Positions 52,391 to 63,400 of a stretch of 64,000 bases of DNA are shown in pieces. The notes below the pieces were generated by a model, which was not told the origin of the DNA, ran no database searches, and saw only the letters and a list, made by a program, of their open reading frames with translations. Both the position numbers and the translations under genes were made by a program. The first letter of the stretch is position 1, and each line of letters starts with the position of its first letter. This DNA is from Zizania palustris (Eukaryota; Streptophyta; Magnoliopsida; Poales; Poaceae): positions 84,385,886-84,449,885 of the forward strand of contig JAAALK010000287.1 in NCBI GenBank assembly GCA_019279435.1. The letters are read 5' to 3'.

Positions 52391-53880
52391 TCTCATCAGC
52401 GCCGAAGATCCCGCAAGAGCTTCTATTCAATGGCTCTTGGGGATAAGGAAGAGAAGAGCTCCTTCGATGACTCCGATGATGATGACAACAAAAGGTATCA
52501 TCTTATGAACGCAAAATCGTTGATTTGCTTGAAAGTAATCGTCAGGATTTAAAATATCGGGAAAAACTTCTTAGGGGGGCCAAGAAGAGGATAGATGAGT
52601 TAGAAAGTGAGCTTGTCGTGGCCAACGGTAGAATTGAGAGTCTATCTTCTTCCCCTTGCTTGGGTGATAGCAGTGAGTGCCCAAAGTGTGAGGTGCTTAT
52701 GGGTGACCTATCGACTCTAAAGTCTAGGTACACAGAAAGGGTTGATGAGAGGAACGCTTTGGCCACAGAGCTTGAAAGCGCTCAGCTGGAGGTGAAAGAT
52801 GCTCAAGCCACTGTTGTCATGCCCTATGCTGATTGCCCATCTCATCTAGCTAGTTTAGCTGAGATGAAAGCCAAAGGCGATGAGCATTTGGGTGATTTGG
52901 AGAGAGTGAGAGCTGAGCTGGCGCAGACTAGGCTAGAGCTTGAGAGACTGTCAGTTCCACCCACTGTCTGTGAGAACTGTTTGTCTCTTAGAATGGAGTT
53001 GATCAAGCTGAAAGCCGAGAAGTCTGTCCAAGAAGATAGAGAGTGTGAGACCTGCTTGTCTTAGGTGGAGGTTCTAGCTTCCTTGAGAGAGGAGCTAGCT
53101 GATTCCTAGAATGAGAACTTTTACCTCCGTTCTATCCTGAGTTGGATCAGTGCCAGAGAGCCACAGCTCGGCATTATGATCCAGCAGTTCAAGAGGCAGG
53201 ATGGGTTTGGGGTAGGTTACACCTACACCAAGGCTGACTTTGAGAGTGCTATTAGCCGGGCAGTGGAGTGGAGTAAAATGATTCCTGAGCAGAGATATCC
53301 CAAGACTCACTCCACTGAGTCTTTCCAGGCTAGTCAGCCGAAGGATGGAGTGATTCATGAACAGCCCAAAGCTCCACCCAAGAAGCCCATCTGGGTTCCA
53401 AATCCCAAACACCTCCACACTTCTCTCGATTCTCTTCCTGGACCCTCTCAACCCAAGAAGACTACACCAAACACCACTAAGCCCAAGAACCCCAAGCCTC
53501 AACCACACCCCAAGAAGCCCACCTACCATTGTGAGTATTGTCAGAGAGAAGGGCATCTTGCAGAGTTTTTCTTCAGGAGGAAGCGGGTTGAGAGAGCAGA
53601 GAGAGCTCGTGGTGGTCAGGAGCAGTTCTACCAGCAGGGTGGTAGACTGCGTGTTCCTCGACACGGAGAGAGGCTGGAGGCCAGGCCGCGTCGTGTAGGT
53701 GGTGGTAGAGGAGACGACTTTCATGCCCGTGCACCAGTTGGTGGTGTTCGTTCCGGCAGAGCTCTAGGCCGTGTTGGCTACGGTCCTGGACCTTGTCACC
53801 GAGGCTTTAGAGGACCGCGCTTTGAGCCGCGTTTTCGTCCGAACTCTTCTGATGGTTTTTGCTTTCCGTCTTTTGACTAG
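52391..53880 (+). pseudogene. gag: Copia-2 gag, coiled-coil and second zinc knuckle
   Basis: Continuation beyond the stop. A one-base loss near 52490 shifts frame. 52525-53064: heptad-type coiled coil (LLRGAKKRIDELESELVVAN, ELESAQLEVKDAQATV). Stops at 53062 and 53107. 53176-53880: QQFKRQDGFGVGYTYTKADF, a Pro/Lys-rich part, zinc knuckle CEYCQREGHLAEFF (last Cys is Phe; Copia-1 keeps Cys), and an Arg/Gly-rich tail (RRVGGGRGDDFHA). The RGG-like tail could bind RNA. Long gag of this form fits Sireviruses. Confidence 0.8.
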
Positions 53881-54864
53881 ATGGCTCGACACTAGTTTAG
53901 TTCTTTTACTAAACTGGTGGCGGACCATTTGCTCCCCTTACGACCACTAATTGTGCTTGATCGGGAACTGGAGGACGTTTGGATCATGGACTCAGGATGC
54001 TCTCGCCACATGACGGGACATCGCAGATAGTTCTCCAGTCTCATTCCCCCGAGCTCCAAAGAGTACATCACATTCGGGAACAGTGGTCAAGGGAACGTAA
54101 GTGGCATCGGCTCAATTCGCATCTCAGACCATTTCTCTTTGAAGAATGTTGCTTTGGTTAAAAATTTGAACTTTAATTTGATTTTTGTTTCGCAACTTCT
54201 TGAGGATGGTTTGGAGGTGCATTTTAAGAAGGGCAATTCTTCTGTGTTTGATTCTAGAGGATCTTTGATTTGCCAAATCTTACCTTTTGGTAAGGTTTTT
54301 CGGGTTGACTTCTCTGGCTATTTTGGCCCTTCTCGCTGTTTGATTGCTGGATCCTCCTCTGAGCTCTGGAAGTGGCATAGGAGGTTAGGTCATTTGAGTT
54401 TTGATCTGCTAGTCAGGTTGAGCTCTATGGACCTCATCCGAGGATTGCCCAAGCTTAAGATGGAGAAGGATCTATTTTATCATCCCTGTCGTCATGGAAA
54501 AATGGTGGCCGCTTCTCACTCACCTGTGACTCAGGTGATGACTTCGTATCCAAGTGAGCTGTTACACATGGACACTGTCCGTCCAGTTTGGGTACGCTCA
54601 GTCGGTGGGAAGTGGTACGCGCTTGTCATTGTTGATGACTTTTCTCGATTCTCGTGGGTTTTCTTTTTGGAGTCTAAGGATGAGACTTTTCAATTTGTTC
54701 ATGACCTGATTCTGAAGCTGAAGAATGAGAACAATGGTCGGATGCGAGCAATTCGCTCCGACAATGGCTCTGAGTTCAAGAACTCTTAGTTCGTCAGCTT
54801 CTGTAGTGATCAGGGTCTTGACCATCAGTTTTCTGCTCCTTACACTCCCCCACAGAATGGCATT
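53881..54864 (+). pseudogene. pol: Copia-2 pol: protease and integrase core
   Basis: Protease motif WIMDSGCSRHMTGH at ~53980-54020. GAG-pre-integrase (WHRRLGHLSFDLLVRL, ~54370), zinc ligands partly lost (FYHPC for CHHC near 54475). Integrase acids HMDTV (~54566), AIRSDNGSEFKNS (~54750). TAG at 54787, then PPQNGIMERKNHTL (~54850-54890) with the third acid. Stops at 53878, 53896, 54028 and 54787. Confidence 0.85.
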
Positions 54865-56010
54865 ATGGAACGAAAGAACCACACGCTAGTCGAGATGGCC
54901 AGGACGATGCTCGATGAGCATAGCACTCCTAGGCGCTTTTGGGCTGAAGACATGAACACGGCTTGCTATCTGGCCAACCGCTTTTTTCTTAGAGCTTACC
55001 TAGGTAAGACTTCATATGAGTTGCGGTTTGGCAGACAACCCAAGGTGAGCCACTTGCGAGCGTTTGGCTGCAAGTGCTTTGTGCTCAAGAAGGGAGGGCA
55101 TTTGGACAAGTTTGAGTCTCGTTGCTGGGATGAAGTCTTTCTTGGTTATGCTTTGCATTCTCGAGGCTTCCGTGTTTGGAACCTCGAATCCCAGCAGCTT
55201 GTCAAGACTTGCGAAGTTTCTTTTGATGAGTCCTCACCTTCTTTGACTCCTTTTGAGCTTTCTAGTGATGTTGAGCTGGGAGAGTCCATCTTCGAGGAAG
55301 ATGAGGATACTCCAGCTGTTGATGAGGGTGGGCCTTCTGCACCTCCTGTAGAGCCCACACCTTCTGAGACTTCGACTAAGGACAAGGGCGGACCTCTGAT
55401 CACTTCTTCCACTTCGATCGAGCCCCCTCAGTCAAGTCTAGAGGTGCCAGCTACTGACTCCGGTGAGGTGACTTCAGATCACCAAGGATCTCGAGCAGTT
55501 CAGCGTGATCACCCCTCGGAGCTCATCATCCGTGATTTGACTGAAAGAACTTTGCGTTCATCTGGTAACTCTCTTCCAGTGTTTGCTAAATCTTCTTTTG
55601 TTGCATCTTTTGAGCCCAGAGACGTTTCTCATGCTCTTTCTAATTCTAGTTGGATTAACGCTATGCAAGAAGAGCTTGAGAATTTTGTCCGTAATCGTGT
55701 TTGGACACTAGTTGAGCCGCCACCAGGATGCAACCCCATAGGCACCAAGTGGGTGTTCAAGAACAAACAAGGTGAAGATGGGCTTGTGGTGCGCAACAAA
55801 GCTCGACTAATTTCCCAGGGTTTTTGCCAAAAGGAAGGTATTGACTTTGAAGAAACCTTCACTCATGTTGCCCGTCTTGAGTCCATTCGCATTCTTTTAG
55901 CTTTTGCCACTTCGAAGGGTTTCAAGCTTTTTCAAATGGATGTCAAGAGTGCTTTTCTGAATGGGTACATAGAGGAGGAGGTTTATGTTAGGCAGCTCCC
56001 CCCGTTTTGA
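54865..56010 (+). pseudogene. pol: Copia-2 pol: integrase C-terminal part to RT fingers
   Basis: 381-residue open stretch: TSYELRFGRQPKVSHLRAFG, VFLGYALHSRGFRVWNLES, acidic Ser/Thr/Pro linker, then RT start VWTLVEPPPGCNPIGTKWVF, KARLISQGFCQKEGIDFEET, LFQMDVKSAFLNGYIEEEVY. It ends by a one-base shift near 55998; RT goes on in another frame. Confidence 0.85.
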
Positions 56011-57145
56011 GAACCCTAAGTTTCCTCAACATGTTTTTAAGCTGCAGAAAGCTTTATACGGTCTGAAGCAAGCCCCGAGGGCTTGGTATGACCGGTTAAA
56101 GCAGTTTTTGTTGGGGAAGGGCTTTGTGATGAGTTCTGTAGATAAAACTCTTTTCTTGCTCAGAGATGCTTCACATTTCTTAGTCGCTCAGATTTATGTG
56201 GACGATATTATTTTTTGCGGTACTACTAATGATCTTGTGTCCAAGTTTTCTAAGTAGATGCACAGTGAGTTTGAGATGAGCCTCATGGGTGAGCTCAAGT
56301 ACTTCTTAGGGCTCCAGATCAAGCAGACTAAGGACGACACCTTCATCCACCATGGTAAGTACACTCGTGACATGTTAAAGAAATTTGACTTTGGTGGGGA
56401 GTTTAAGCCGCAGATGACCCCAATGGGCACATCTCGAGGACTGGACAAGGACGAGAGCGGCGTCAAGGTCAATGAGAGAGAGTTTCGAGGGATGATCAGT
56501 TCACTGTTGTACTTGACGGTGACAAGACCGGACATACAGTTCGCCGTGGGACTTTGCGCGCGTTTCCAGTCTTCACCACGCGCGTCTCACCGGCAGGCTG
56601 TCAAACGCATTTTCAGCTATCTTACTTATGCGCCCTATCTTGGTCTTTATTACTCAGCATCGTCATCTCTTGATTTATCTGGTTTTTCGGACGCTGACTT
56701 TGGTGGGTGTCGGTTGGATCGCAAGTCGACTTCCAGTACTTGCCAGTTTCTTGGTTTGTCTCTTGTATCTTGGTCTTCTCGTAAGCAATCTGGAGTTGCT
56801 CTTTCTACCACTGAGGTTGAGTATGTAGCTGCTGCTAGCTGCTGCTCACAATTAGTTTGGATGATTTCCACATTACGAGATTTTGGGTTGTTCTTTCCTA
56901 CCAGAGTTCCTTTGTTTTGCGACAGCACCTGTGTAATTAGTGTAGGGAAAAACCCCTGTCTCCATTCAAAAACCAAACACATTGATGTGCGCTTTCATTT
57001 TCTGAGGGATCAATATGAGAAAGGTGTCATTGACCTTGTTCATATTGATACCCATCACCAGTTGGCTAATATTTTCACCAAACCTCTAGATCAGTCTACT
57101 TTTGAGCGTTTACCAGGGGATTTGGGTGTTGTGTATCCTTTCTAG
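56011..57145 (+). pseudogene. pol: Copia-2 pol: RT active site and RNase H
   Basis: ALYGLKQAPRAWYDRLKQFL, active site IYVDDIIFCG (about 56192, YVDD intact), TAG at 56255, then an open stretch of 295 residues: MSLMGELKYFLGLQIKQTK, RDIQFAV-type segment (LTVTRPDIQFAVGLCARFQS), RNase H acids in SDADFGGCRLDRKSTS, STTEVEYVAAASCCSQL, CDSTCVISVGKNP, and the closing KTKHIDVRFHFLRDQYEKG and IFTKPLD. Pol stop at 57143-57145. Confidence 0.85.
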
Positions 57146-58656
57146 GATATTTTGCGTCAGTTTTCTTTCTTCTTTACTCTTTTCTTGAGTCTTTTTGTGT
57201 GTGTTCATATCATACATATTCACATATCACACCTTCAAGCTGCTTCTATTATATGATTGAATTGCTTTACTTATTCTAGCTGGTACATGCTTTTGAATAC
57301 TTGTCAATGATCATGCTTTGGTTCAGTTCACTTCATATGTCTGATATCTGTCATATGCATGGCTTTTATGCTTTAAACTTGAAAAATGATCACCTTTGCT
57401 TCTGGTATCTAGCATGTGTAGGCTGAGTGCTTTTGCTATCTGTTACATGCCTTGTAGCTAGTTCCTCACATAGATGCAGATATGCAACTTGGACATCTTT
57501 ATTCTTTAACATGGAAAATGAGCTATAAAAATGATAAAAATCAAAAATGAATGAAAATTCCATGCCTTTTTATGCTTGAGTTGAAAAGATCCAAGTGGGT
57601 TTGCTTTGTCGCATTGCATTGTTCTAGACTGCTTACCATAGCACTTTGGTATGAACTAGGACAATGTAGTGTATGCCAAGACCAATGTCTTAAGCTTCCG
57701 ATGGTCCAGTTCTGGCCATGGCTTGACTTGGTCGGATAGCATAAGGTTTGACATGCAAATAACCCTTGGCACAAATGAAAAAGGATAATGAAAAAGGCTG
57801 AAAATTAAAAAGACAACAAGTTTGCTAAAGCACTTTGTTTTGGACAATGCTTATCTTGGTAGATATCAGTTAGCTTCTGCATCTCATGCTTTACCTTGTG
57901 TGTCAACTAGAAAATGTGGTGATGCTTTTGTTTGCAAAAATTGAAAAAATGCGTGCAAATGACTTTCTTTAGATATCATCTATTGCACTGATCATGCCAT
58001 GCGTCTTAGACAGTATGTCTTTTGCTATACCTGCTAGATTTTGTTAATTGCAGTCAATCATATCTGAGAAGCATGCTTTCCACGCTCCACCTGCACCCCA
58101 GCTGCATTCATTGCATATTTTGAGGGGGAGTTCCATTTCATTGGGAGTTTGTGTCTTTTTATAGTGCTTGATGAGTTCACTTGTCAACAAGGGGGAGAAA
58201 TTTTTGGATAAGAGTTTAAGGGGGAGTTTTTGGCTTTCTCAGGGATTTGTTTTAGGGGGAGTTGTTGTCCCGGTTGTCCTTACTCTTTTGATATCCTTGT
58301 TGATGTTTCTAAGATCACACTCATTTTGAGCTTTTACATTTCGGTTAATCATAATGACCACTTCCGCTTTCTCTGGGATTTGTTTCAGGGGGAGTTGTTG
58401 TCCCGGTTGTCCTTACTCTTTTGATATCCTTGTTGATGTTTCTAAGATCGCACTCATTTTGAGCTTTACATTTTGGTTAATCATAATGACCACTTCTTGC
58501 TTTTGTTTGGCTTTTGGTCATTAGGGTCAAACTTTTACTTTATTTTATTCTCCCTTGTTTTTTCTTGTGCTTTGTTTTCGTGTTTCCACATGTGTTCGCA
58601 GGTACTAAAGAGCTAAAGAAGTAAAGTGTTGACAATGCACTCATCAAGGGGGAGAT
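57146..58656 (+). other. Copia-2 spacer with multiple polypurine tracts, no env-like ORF
   Basis: AT-rich non-coding spacer between pol and the 3' LTR. Six GGGGGAG tracts: about 58119, 58188, 58218, 58253, 58387 and the last (AAGGGGGAGAT, 58646-58656) touching the LTR. Some Sireviruses carry an envelope-like ORF here; I see none. Multiple polypurine tracts are a known Sirevirus mark. Confidence 0.7.
58231..58497 (+). repeat. 133-bp tandem duplication including a polypurine tract
   Basis: 58231-58363 is repeated at 58364-58497 with few changes: CTTTCTC.GGGATTTGTTT, then GGGGGAGTTGTTGTCCCGG and TTCTAAGATC.CACTCATTTT in both. The copy doubles one of the polypurine tracts. Confidence 0.85.
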
Positions 58657-60671
58657 TGAGGAGCCATGCTGAATAGCGTGGGCCTCATGGCTCCAGATGT
58701 GATGAGTCATTGTCAATGATAGTCAAAGAGGACAAAAGAAAAGAGGAGATCTGCTGCGTCATGGGCCTCGTGTGACTCAGGTACACGGGCAGCAAGCGAC
58801 TGTCGGGCAAAGGGGCCGCGAAGTCGGGCTGACCCAATCCGGGTACATGGGCCAGAAGCAGCAGAAGACCCACTGGGCTGTTGACCAGGATTGACTCAGG
58901 TACACAGGCAGTGAGCGATTGCCGGGCTGAGAGAGCTACGGAGTCGGGCCGGCCCAATCCGGGTACCTGGTGCAATGTCGGTGGAGGCTTTGTCAATTTC
59001 GGCGCAAAACTGACGACCGCTGATCTTGTATCAGACTGTCCAGAAGAGACGCCGTAGTCGCTACGAAAGCTTAGCTTCCGGATAAGTCATCTGTAAATAG
59101 GAGTTTAATATTTTGTCCCTAGGCCCACAGTTAGTCAGTTGAGTCTGTAAAAAATATCCTAGGGGCAGTTTAGTCTTTTCCTTTATTTCAGCGTCTGTAA
59201 AAAACCCTAAGGGGCTGGTGGAATATTCCTAGTTATTGGGCAGCCTATAAATAGGGCCCCAATCCCTAGGGTTAGGTCACCCTTCTAGAATTCACTTTTT
59301 AATCCATTGGGTCATTTTTATTCCCTGCTCATTCTCTTGTTTTGTGCGCCGCCAGGCTTCTTCTCATGTGATTCATTTTCCTGTATGCATTGTTGTGAGT
59401 TCTGTTCTTCATGAATCTATGAGATTCTATTCTCTTCTCTTGTCATTCGAGTTGCAGCAATTCTGCAGTTGTTTTTTACTGCTTCGATTGACGTGCGCAG
59501 CTAGTTTATTCTTGAGCAAATGCTTCTCTAGTTGCTTCTGTTCTTCACGTGAGGAGTACTAGTTCTTGCTTGTAGCAAGTAGTACCTACTCCCTGTAGCA
59601 ACAATACACTAGTACTCTAGCCTTGCTTTTTCCTGCGTACCTTTTTGATCGAGTAGATAGGGCCAAGACCTTTCTCTGGCTGTTTTTGGCGAAGCCCTCT
59701 TCTCTGTTCGAAGTCCCCCAGCTCCGTGAGGCAGGCTTCGACCTGACATCTTCTAAGGCTTTGCTAGAACTTTTGACTCCGAACTCGAGCTATGAATCTT
59801 GCTTTGAAGTGTGCTCAGTTGTAAGGTTTTGTTCTGGCATACATTGGCTCTTTTGCGAAGCATACTTCGACATACTTTGAAGATAGCTTCGAAGTATGTC
59901 TCTCCGGTAGACTTCGCTCGAAAGTGTGTTTTCTGAGATCTTCCTGCTGTTGTCTTTTCCGAAGGTCTCAGTTTGTGAGTTCGAAGTCTGTCGTTCGAAG
60001 TTAGCCCTCGGGTCGAAGGTTACCACTTCATTTATCATACCTCGACCAAGCTAGCCTCGAAGGAAGAATACAGGCTTCGATTTTGTCTTGCTGCTGTGTG
60101 TTGAGCTTCACTTCTCTTTCGGAGGTTGCCCTTTTGTGAACCTTGTTCGGAGCTTTCTGTTCGAAGTACAGGCTTCGAAGTACATTGTTCGAAGCAGTCT
60201 TCGATACGTTCACACTTCGCTTCGAAGCATACTTCGCACTCTGCCACACTCGAACTAGGCTAGACTCAACAAACCTTAGGCACTTCAACGACAACCATCG
60301 CTAGACTTTGACAAGGGACTCCGAAGCAGGCTTAGACACTGCGAAGTAGGCTTCGCTAAGTTTTGAACAGGAAAAAAATTTGAACAGTAACTTCTCATCT
60401 TTCTTCATGTAACCCTAGATCATCTACTGAGAAGTTTTTGACTTGCCATGTGTTGAATATTTTGTTTATCTGCCTGTTAGCTCTGTATTGGTGTTTCTCT
60501 GTGTAGGACACCGGTCATTTCTAGGATAGATACTTTTAGACTTAGGCAATCTATTCATCCTTTGCTGCTTAGTCTTTTGAGGTGCGTTGGGTGTTGGGAG
60601 CAGGCCATTGATTCGAAAGAATTTTTAGGCGCCCATTCACCCCCCCTCTAGTCGCTACTTTCGGTCCTACA
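58657..60671 (+). repeat. 3' LTR of Copia-2
   Basis: TGAGGAGCCATGC to GGTCCTACA, 2015 bases against 1998 for the 5' LTR. TATAAATA at 59246-59253. Carries the CTTTGTCAATTTCGGCGCAA stretch missing in the 5' LTR. Confidence 0.95.
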
Positions 60672-60676
60672 CTCTC
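60672..60676. repeat. Right TSD of Copia-2 (CTCTC)
   Basis: Identical to 49137-49141. Confidence 0.9.
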
Positions 60677-61368
60677 ACTACAGATCAAGGTACTTCTTTT
60701 GTTGCTAAAGAAGTGAGATACTTTGCTGAATTTTATAGTATTATGTTGATAAACTCTTCACCATAATATGCTCAGGCAAATGGTCAGGCCGAGTCTAGTA
60801 ATAAAATTGTGATTAAACTCATCAAGAAGAAAATTGACGAGTTCTCTAAAAGGTGGCATGAGGTGCTTTCAGAAGCATTGTGGGCATGTAGAATTGCAAA
60901 GCACGGTGCTACCAAAGTTAGTCCATATGAGTTGGTATATGGGCAAGAAGTCGTTCTACTAGTAGAGGTGGATCTTGGCTCTTTAAGATTTCTTAGGCAG
61001 GATGGCTTATTGGCCGATGAATATGAAACTCTTTTGAAGAATAATTTGGAAGAAGTGACCGATAAAAGATTGAGGGCTTTAGGAGCTATAGAGAAAGACA
61101 AGAGAAGAATAGATAGAGCCTAGAACAAAAAGTAAAGCCAAAATCGTTTCATGTTGGTGACTTGGTTTGGAAGACGATTTTGCCCTTAGGCATTAAGAGC
61201 CCCAAATTTGGTAAATTGTCACCTAGTTGGGAAGGCCCTTTCAAAATAGCCGAAAATGCTATAGGTAAAACATACGTGTTAGAATCTCTAAAAGGAGAGC
61301 GGTTTCGAAAAGCTTTGAATGGTAGGTACATGAAAAAGTATTTCCCAAGTGTGTGGCAAAGCGCTTGA
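60677..61368 (+). pseudogene. pol: Element D integrase, second part
   Basis: Picks up in frame where 49141 stopped. TTDQGTSFVAKEVRYFAEFY holds the second catalytic Asp, and YAQANGQAESSNKIVIKLIK the third acid (Glu). Then EALWACRIAKHGATKVSPYE, and the C-terminal FHVGDLVWKTILPLGIKSP, LSPSWEGPFKIAENAIGKTY up to the stop at 61366-61368. Stops at about 60765 and 61121. Regions up to 61455 are the 3' end of D's interior. Confidence 0.8.
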
Positions 61369-61455
61369 TAGTGTCGAAAGGCCAATATGGGAGGTATCGT
61401 CCTTAGCCCGTGATGCTTTTAGTTCACTTAAGTTCACTAAAAGGCAGGGGTCATG

Positions 61456-61700
61456 TGTTGATAGCAAAAAATGGCATTAATGGTTAAGACTATCAAAATA
61501 TCATTTTTGGTAATTTGGGCCGAAAATACACAAGTCCTGGATCAGACCAAAGCCTTACAGAGCCGAAGCCCCATGTAACATTGGGCTCCGGAGTCCTTTT
61601 AGCGGCCTGCTACCTTCGGCCCAAAGGCCCTATATAGGTCTGCCTCGCCGAAGCTTCGGCTCGAGGAGCAGGCTTCGAATCGGCCTTCTGAAGATCGAGG
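61456..61700 (+). repeat. Start of element D 3' LTR, truncated
   Basis: TGTTGATAGCAAAAAATGG follows a purine-rich AAGGCAGGGG. From about 61520 it matches 1665-1850. Likeness ends near 61690, where antisense-gene sequence of element E begins. The TATA part and LTR end are missing. Confidence 0.55.
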
Positions 61701-61709
61701 ACTGCTTCG

Positions 61710-62350
61710 CAGCCTTATGCCTTCCAAGGCTCTTGAAGTCGACTCTAGGCTCCGCAGACGCCTAGCGGAGGCGTCACCAGGTGTTGTCCTCCGAAGGCCA
61801 CCGGAGTCGCCGAGGTCGCTGCTTAGAGGTGGTTGCACCCTGAGTCGTGAAACATTTGCAACACTCCTTGACCCGCCACTCAGCCGGCCATCAAGGCGAA
61901 GCCGTTCAGGGATTGCTCCACCGTCGCAGCCACTGTCTTCAAGAAATCGACGCGGTCTCCGATTGGGTCCCGAAGGCCAAAGTATGGAGCCCAGCACTCA
62001 GTCCCTATTTGTTCGAGGACCTCGGTCAAGCTCAAAGTGGCTTCGTCGACATTATGAACGATGAAGTCTTGAAGGCAATGGCTGGCTTGGTGAAGTTTTG
62101 AGTTTTCCTCCGCCAACTCAGCTCGGGCATCCTCCGAAGCTCTAAGCTCCACCCGAAACTTGTCGATCTCCGAAGCTAGGACCTCCCTCGCCTTGTCGTC
62201 CTTGGCCCTCGCCGTCTCTACGGAGGCTTCGGCCCGCCTTCGCTTCTCGGTTTCCACCGAGACTTCATGTCGGAGGGCATCCCTCCCATCCACCAAGCGC
62301 CTCATCCGCCTGTCCGCAGAGGTTGCTGCTACGACGTTCAGTGTGAAGGC
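61710..62350 (-). pseudogene. Antisense gene of E, exon 4: coiled-coil part
   Basis: AFTLNVVAATSADRRMRRLV, then a coiled coil (TEKRRRAEASVETARAKDDK, REVLASEIDKFRVELRASED), then LTEVLEQIGTECWAPYFGLR and DFLKTVAATVEQSLNGFALM, stop at about 61880. Beyond this, frame-shifted remains to ~61710. The C-terminal half differs from the LEYFGT block of A-C. Confidence 0.55.
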
Positions 62351-62427
62351 CTAAAAGAATTCAAGAAAATCATAAGTGTTGATTTAAAAGCAAGAATGAC
62401 TCGAAGGCTGTATAGGACTTCGCTCAC

Positions 62428-62795
62428 CTGAATGAGGGCTTCGTTTGCATTTGTAAAGAGGACGAAGGGACTCGAGCGGCTGAGTTGAGCCACCAAGCCC
62501 CCTGCCACCGCAGCAGCACAACCTTCATGAAAATCATGGATGGCCACCTCAGTCATGACCCCCTTCGCCTGTAGGCGCCGGACAATCTCCTCCACTTTAG
62601 CCTCCGGTGCCGGCTCCAGCGGAGCCTGGCTCTGGTCCACCACCTCGATGTGCTCGTCGTCACGAGGGTCCCCTTCATCGTGACCGTTGCCTCCGTCTTC
62701 TTCAGAAGAGGAGCTGTCAGACTCCGAACTGCTGCTGCTGCTGCCAGAGGCCTCCGCCGGCTTCGGTGCGGTGGACCTCGCACTGGCATCGACTT
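62428..62795 (-). pseudogene. Antisense gene of E, exon 3
   Basis: Open: Ala/Pro-rich, then GSSSSSSESDSSSSEEDGGN (acidic Ser run), and EGCAAAVAGGLVAQLSRSS, NANEALIQ. Its last codon is CAG before a GTGAGC donor (62427), where A, B and C have TAG. The 77-base intron ends TTCTTTTAG (62351). Confidence 0.6.
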
Positions 62796-62854
62796 CTGCA
62801 AAAAAGTTCAAGTCATTATCCACATATGAAAAGAAAATATGTTTAAGTGTTTAC

Positions 62855-63328
62855 CTTCGTCAGAGATTTCTTCGAAGATCGAGGGGTCGATGTGTGCTCC
62901 CCAATCCCTTTGCTGCGAAGCTGGCGCCTCAACCTCCGCGTTTGAAGTCGTCGCCGTCGAGGCCCTCGCCACCACCTCGGTAGCTGCTGCCGGAGCCCCT
63001 ACTGGCTCTGCTCCAGTTCTAGGGTTCACGACCATTTCCTCCTCTGCAGTGGAGGCTTCGGTCATTGGGACCTCCGACCGAGCCCTCGAAGCTTCGGGTT
63101 CGTCGTCGTCCACCCTCTTCCTCTTGGAGCCGGTCGCCGAGGGTACAAGGTTGGAGAAGTCTGGCAGAGCCTAGACCCCCTCGACGCCGAGCAAGGTCCA
63201 TACTCTGTTCGAGTGCTCCCACGTCCCCACCAAAGCAAGCCGTTGAGCCTGCTCCTCAGGTGTCGGGGATCCGACAACACGCTCTGCCGCCATGATGGCC
63301 TCCTCCGGAGTCCTCACATCAAGAGCGG
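62855..63328 (-). pseudogene. Antisense gene of E, exon 2
   Basis: VRTPEEAIMAAERVVGSPTP, LVGTWEHSNRVWTLLGVEGV, TAG at about 63171, then ATGSKRKRVDDDEPEASRAR (basic patch beside acidic) and an Ala/Glu/Thr-rich part to WGAHIDPSIFEEISDE. Donor GTAAAC at 62854; the 59-base intron ends CTTTTTTGCAG at 62796. Confidence 0.6.
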
Positions 63329-63400
63329 CTTCATCAAGATTCCAAGTTAGAGCAAAGTTATTTGGCGAAGTATGAAAGTGGAAAGGCTTTGAAGTCTTAC

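Larger units (their letters stand above)
49142..60671 (+). mobile_element. Copia-2: full-length Sirevirus-like Copia, TSD CTCTC
   Basis: Two ~2-kb LTRs, tRNA-Met primer site, long gag, protease, integrase, RT, RNase H, a 1.5-kb spacer with several polypurine tracts, then the 3' LTR. Perfect 5-bp TSD CTCTC at 49137-49141 and 60672-60676, inside element D's integrase frame. About a dozen differences in the first ~190 LTR bases by eye. Multiple polypurine tracts and LTR palindromes are known Sirevirus marks. Stops and frameshifts in all ORFs: non-autonomous now. Confidence 0.9.
48164..61700 (+). mobile_element. Element D: Gypsy fragment (integrase and 3' LTR start), host of Copia-2
   Basis: Plus-strand integrase runs 48680-49141 and continues at 60677-61368 after Copia-2. 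A polypurine-like AAGGCAGGGG and an LTR start at 61456 follow. Left of 48164 is the C 3' LTR; gag, protease, RT and 5' LTR are absent. D integrase differs clearly from A-C, resembling the Ogre/Tat type. D is older than Copia-2 by nesting. Confidence 0.7.

Noticed and set aside
57146..58656. Possible envelope-like ORF of the Sirevirus-type element
   Set aside because: Only short frames with no transmembrane or signal-like pattern; the spacer is AT-rich with polypurine tracts.
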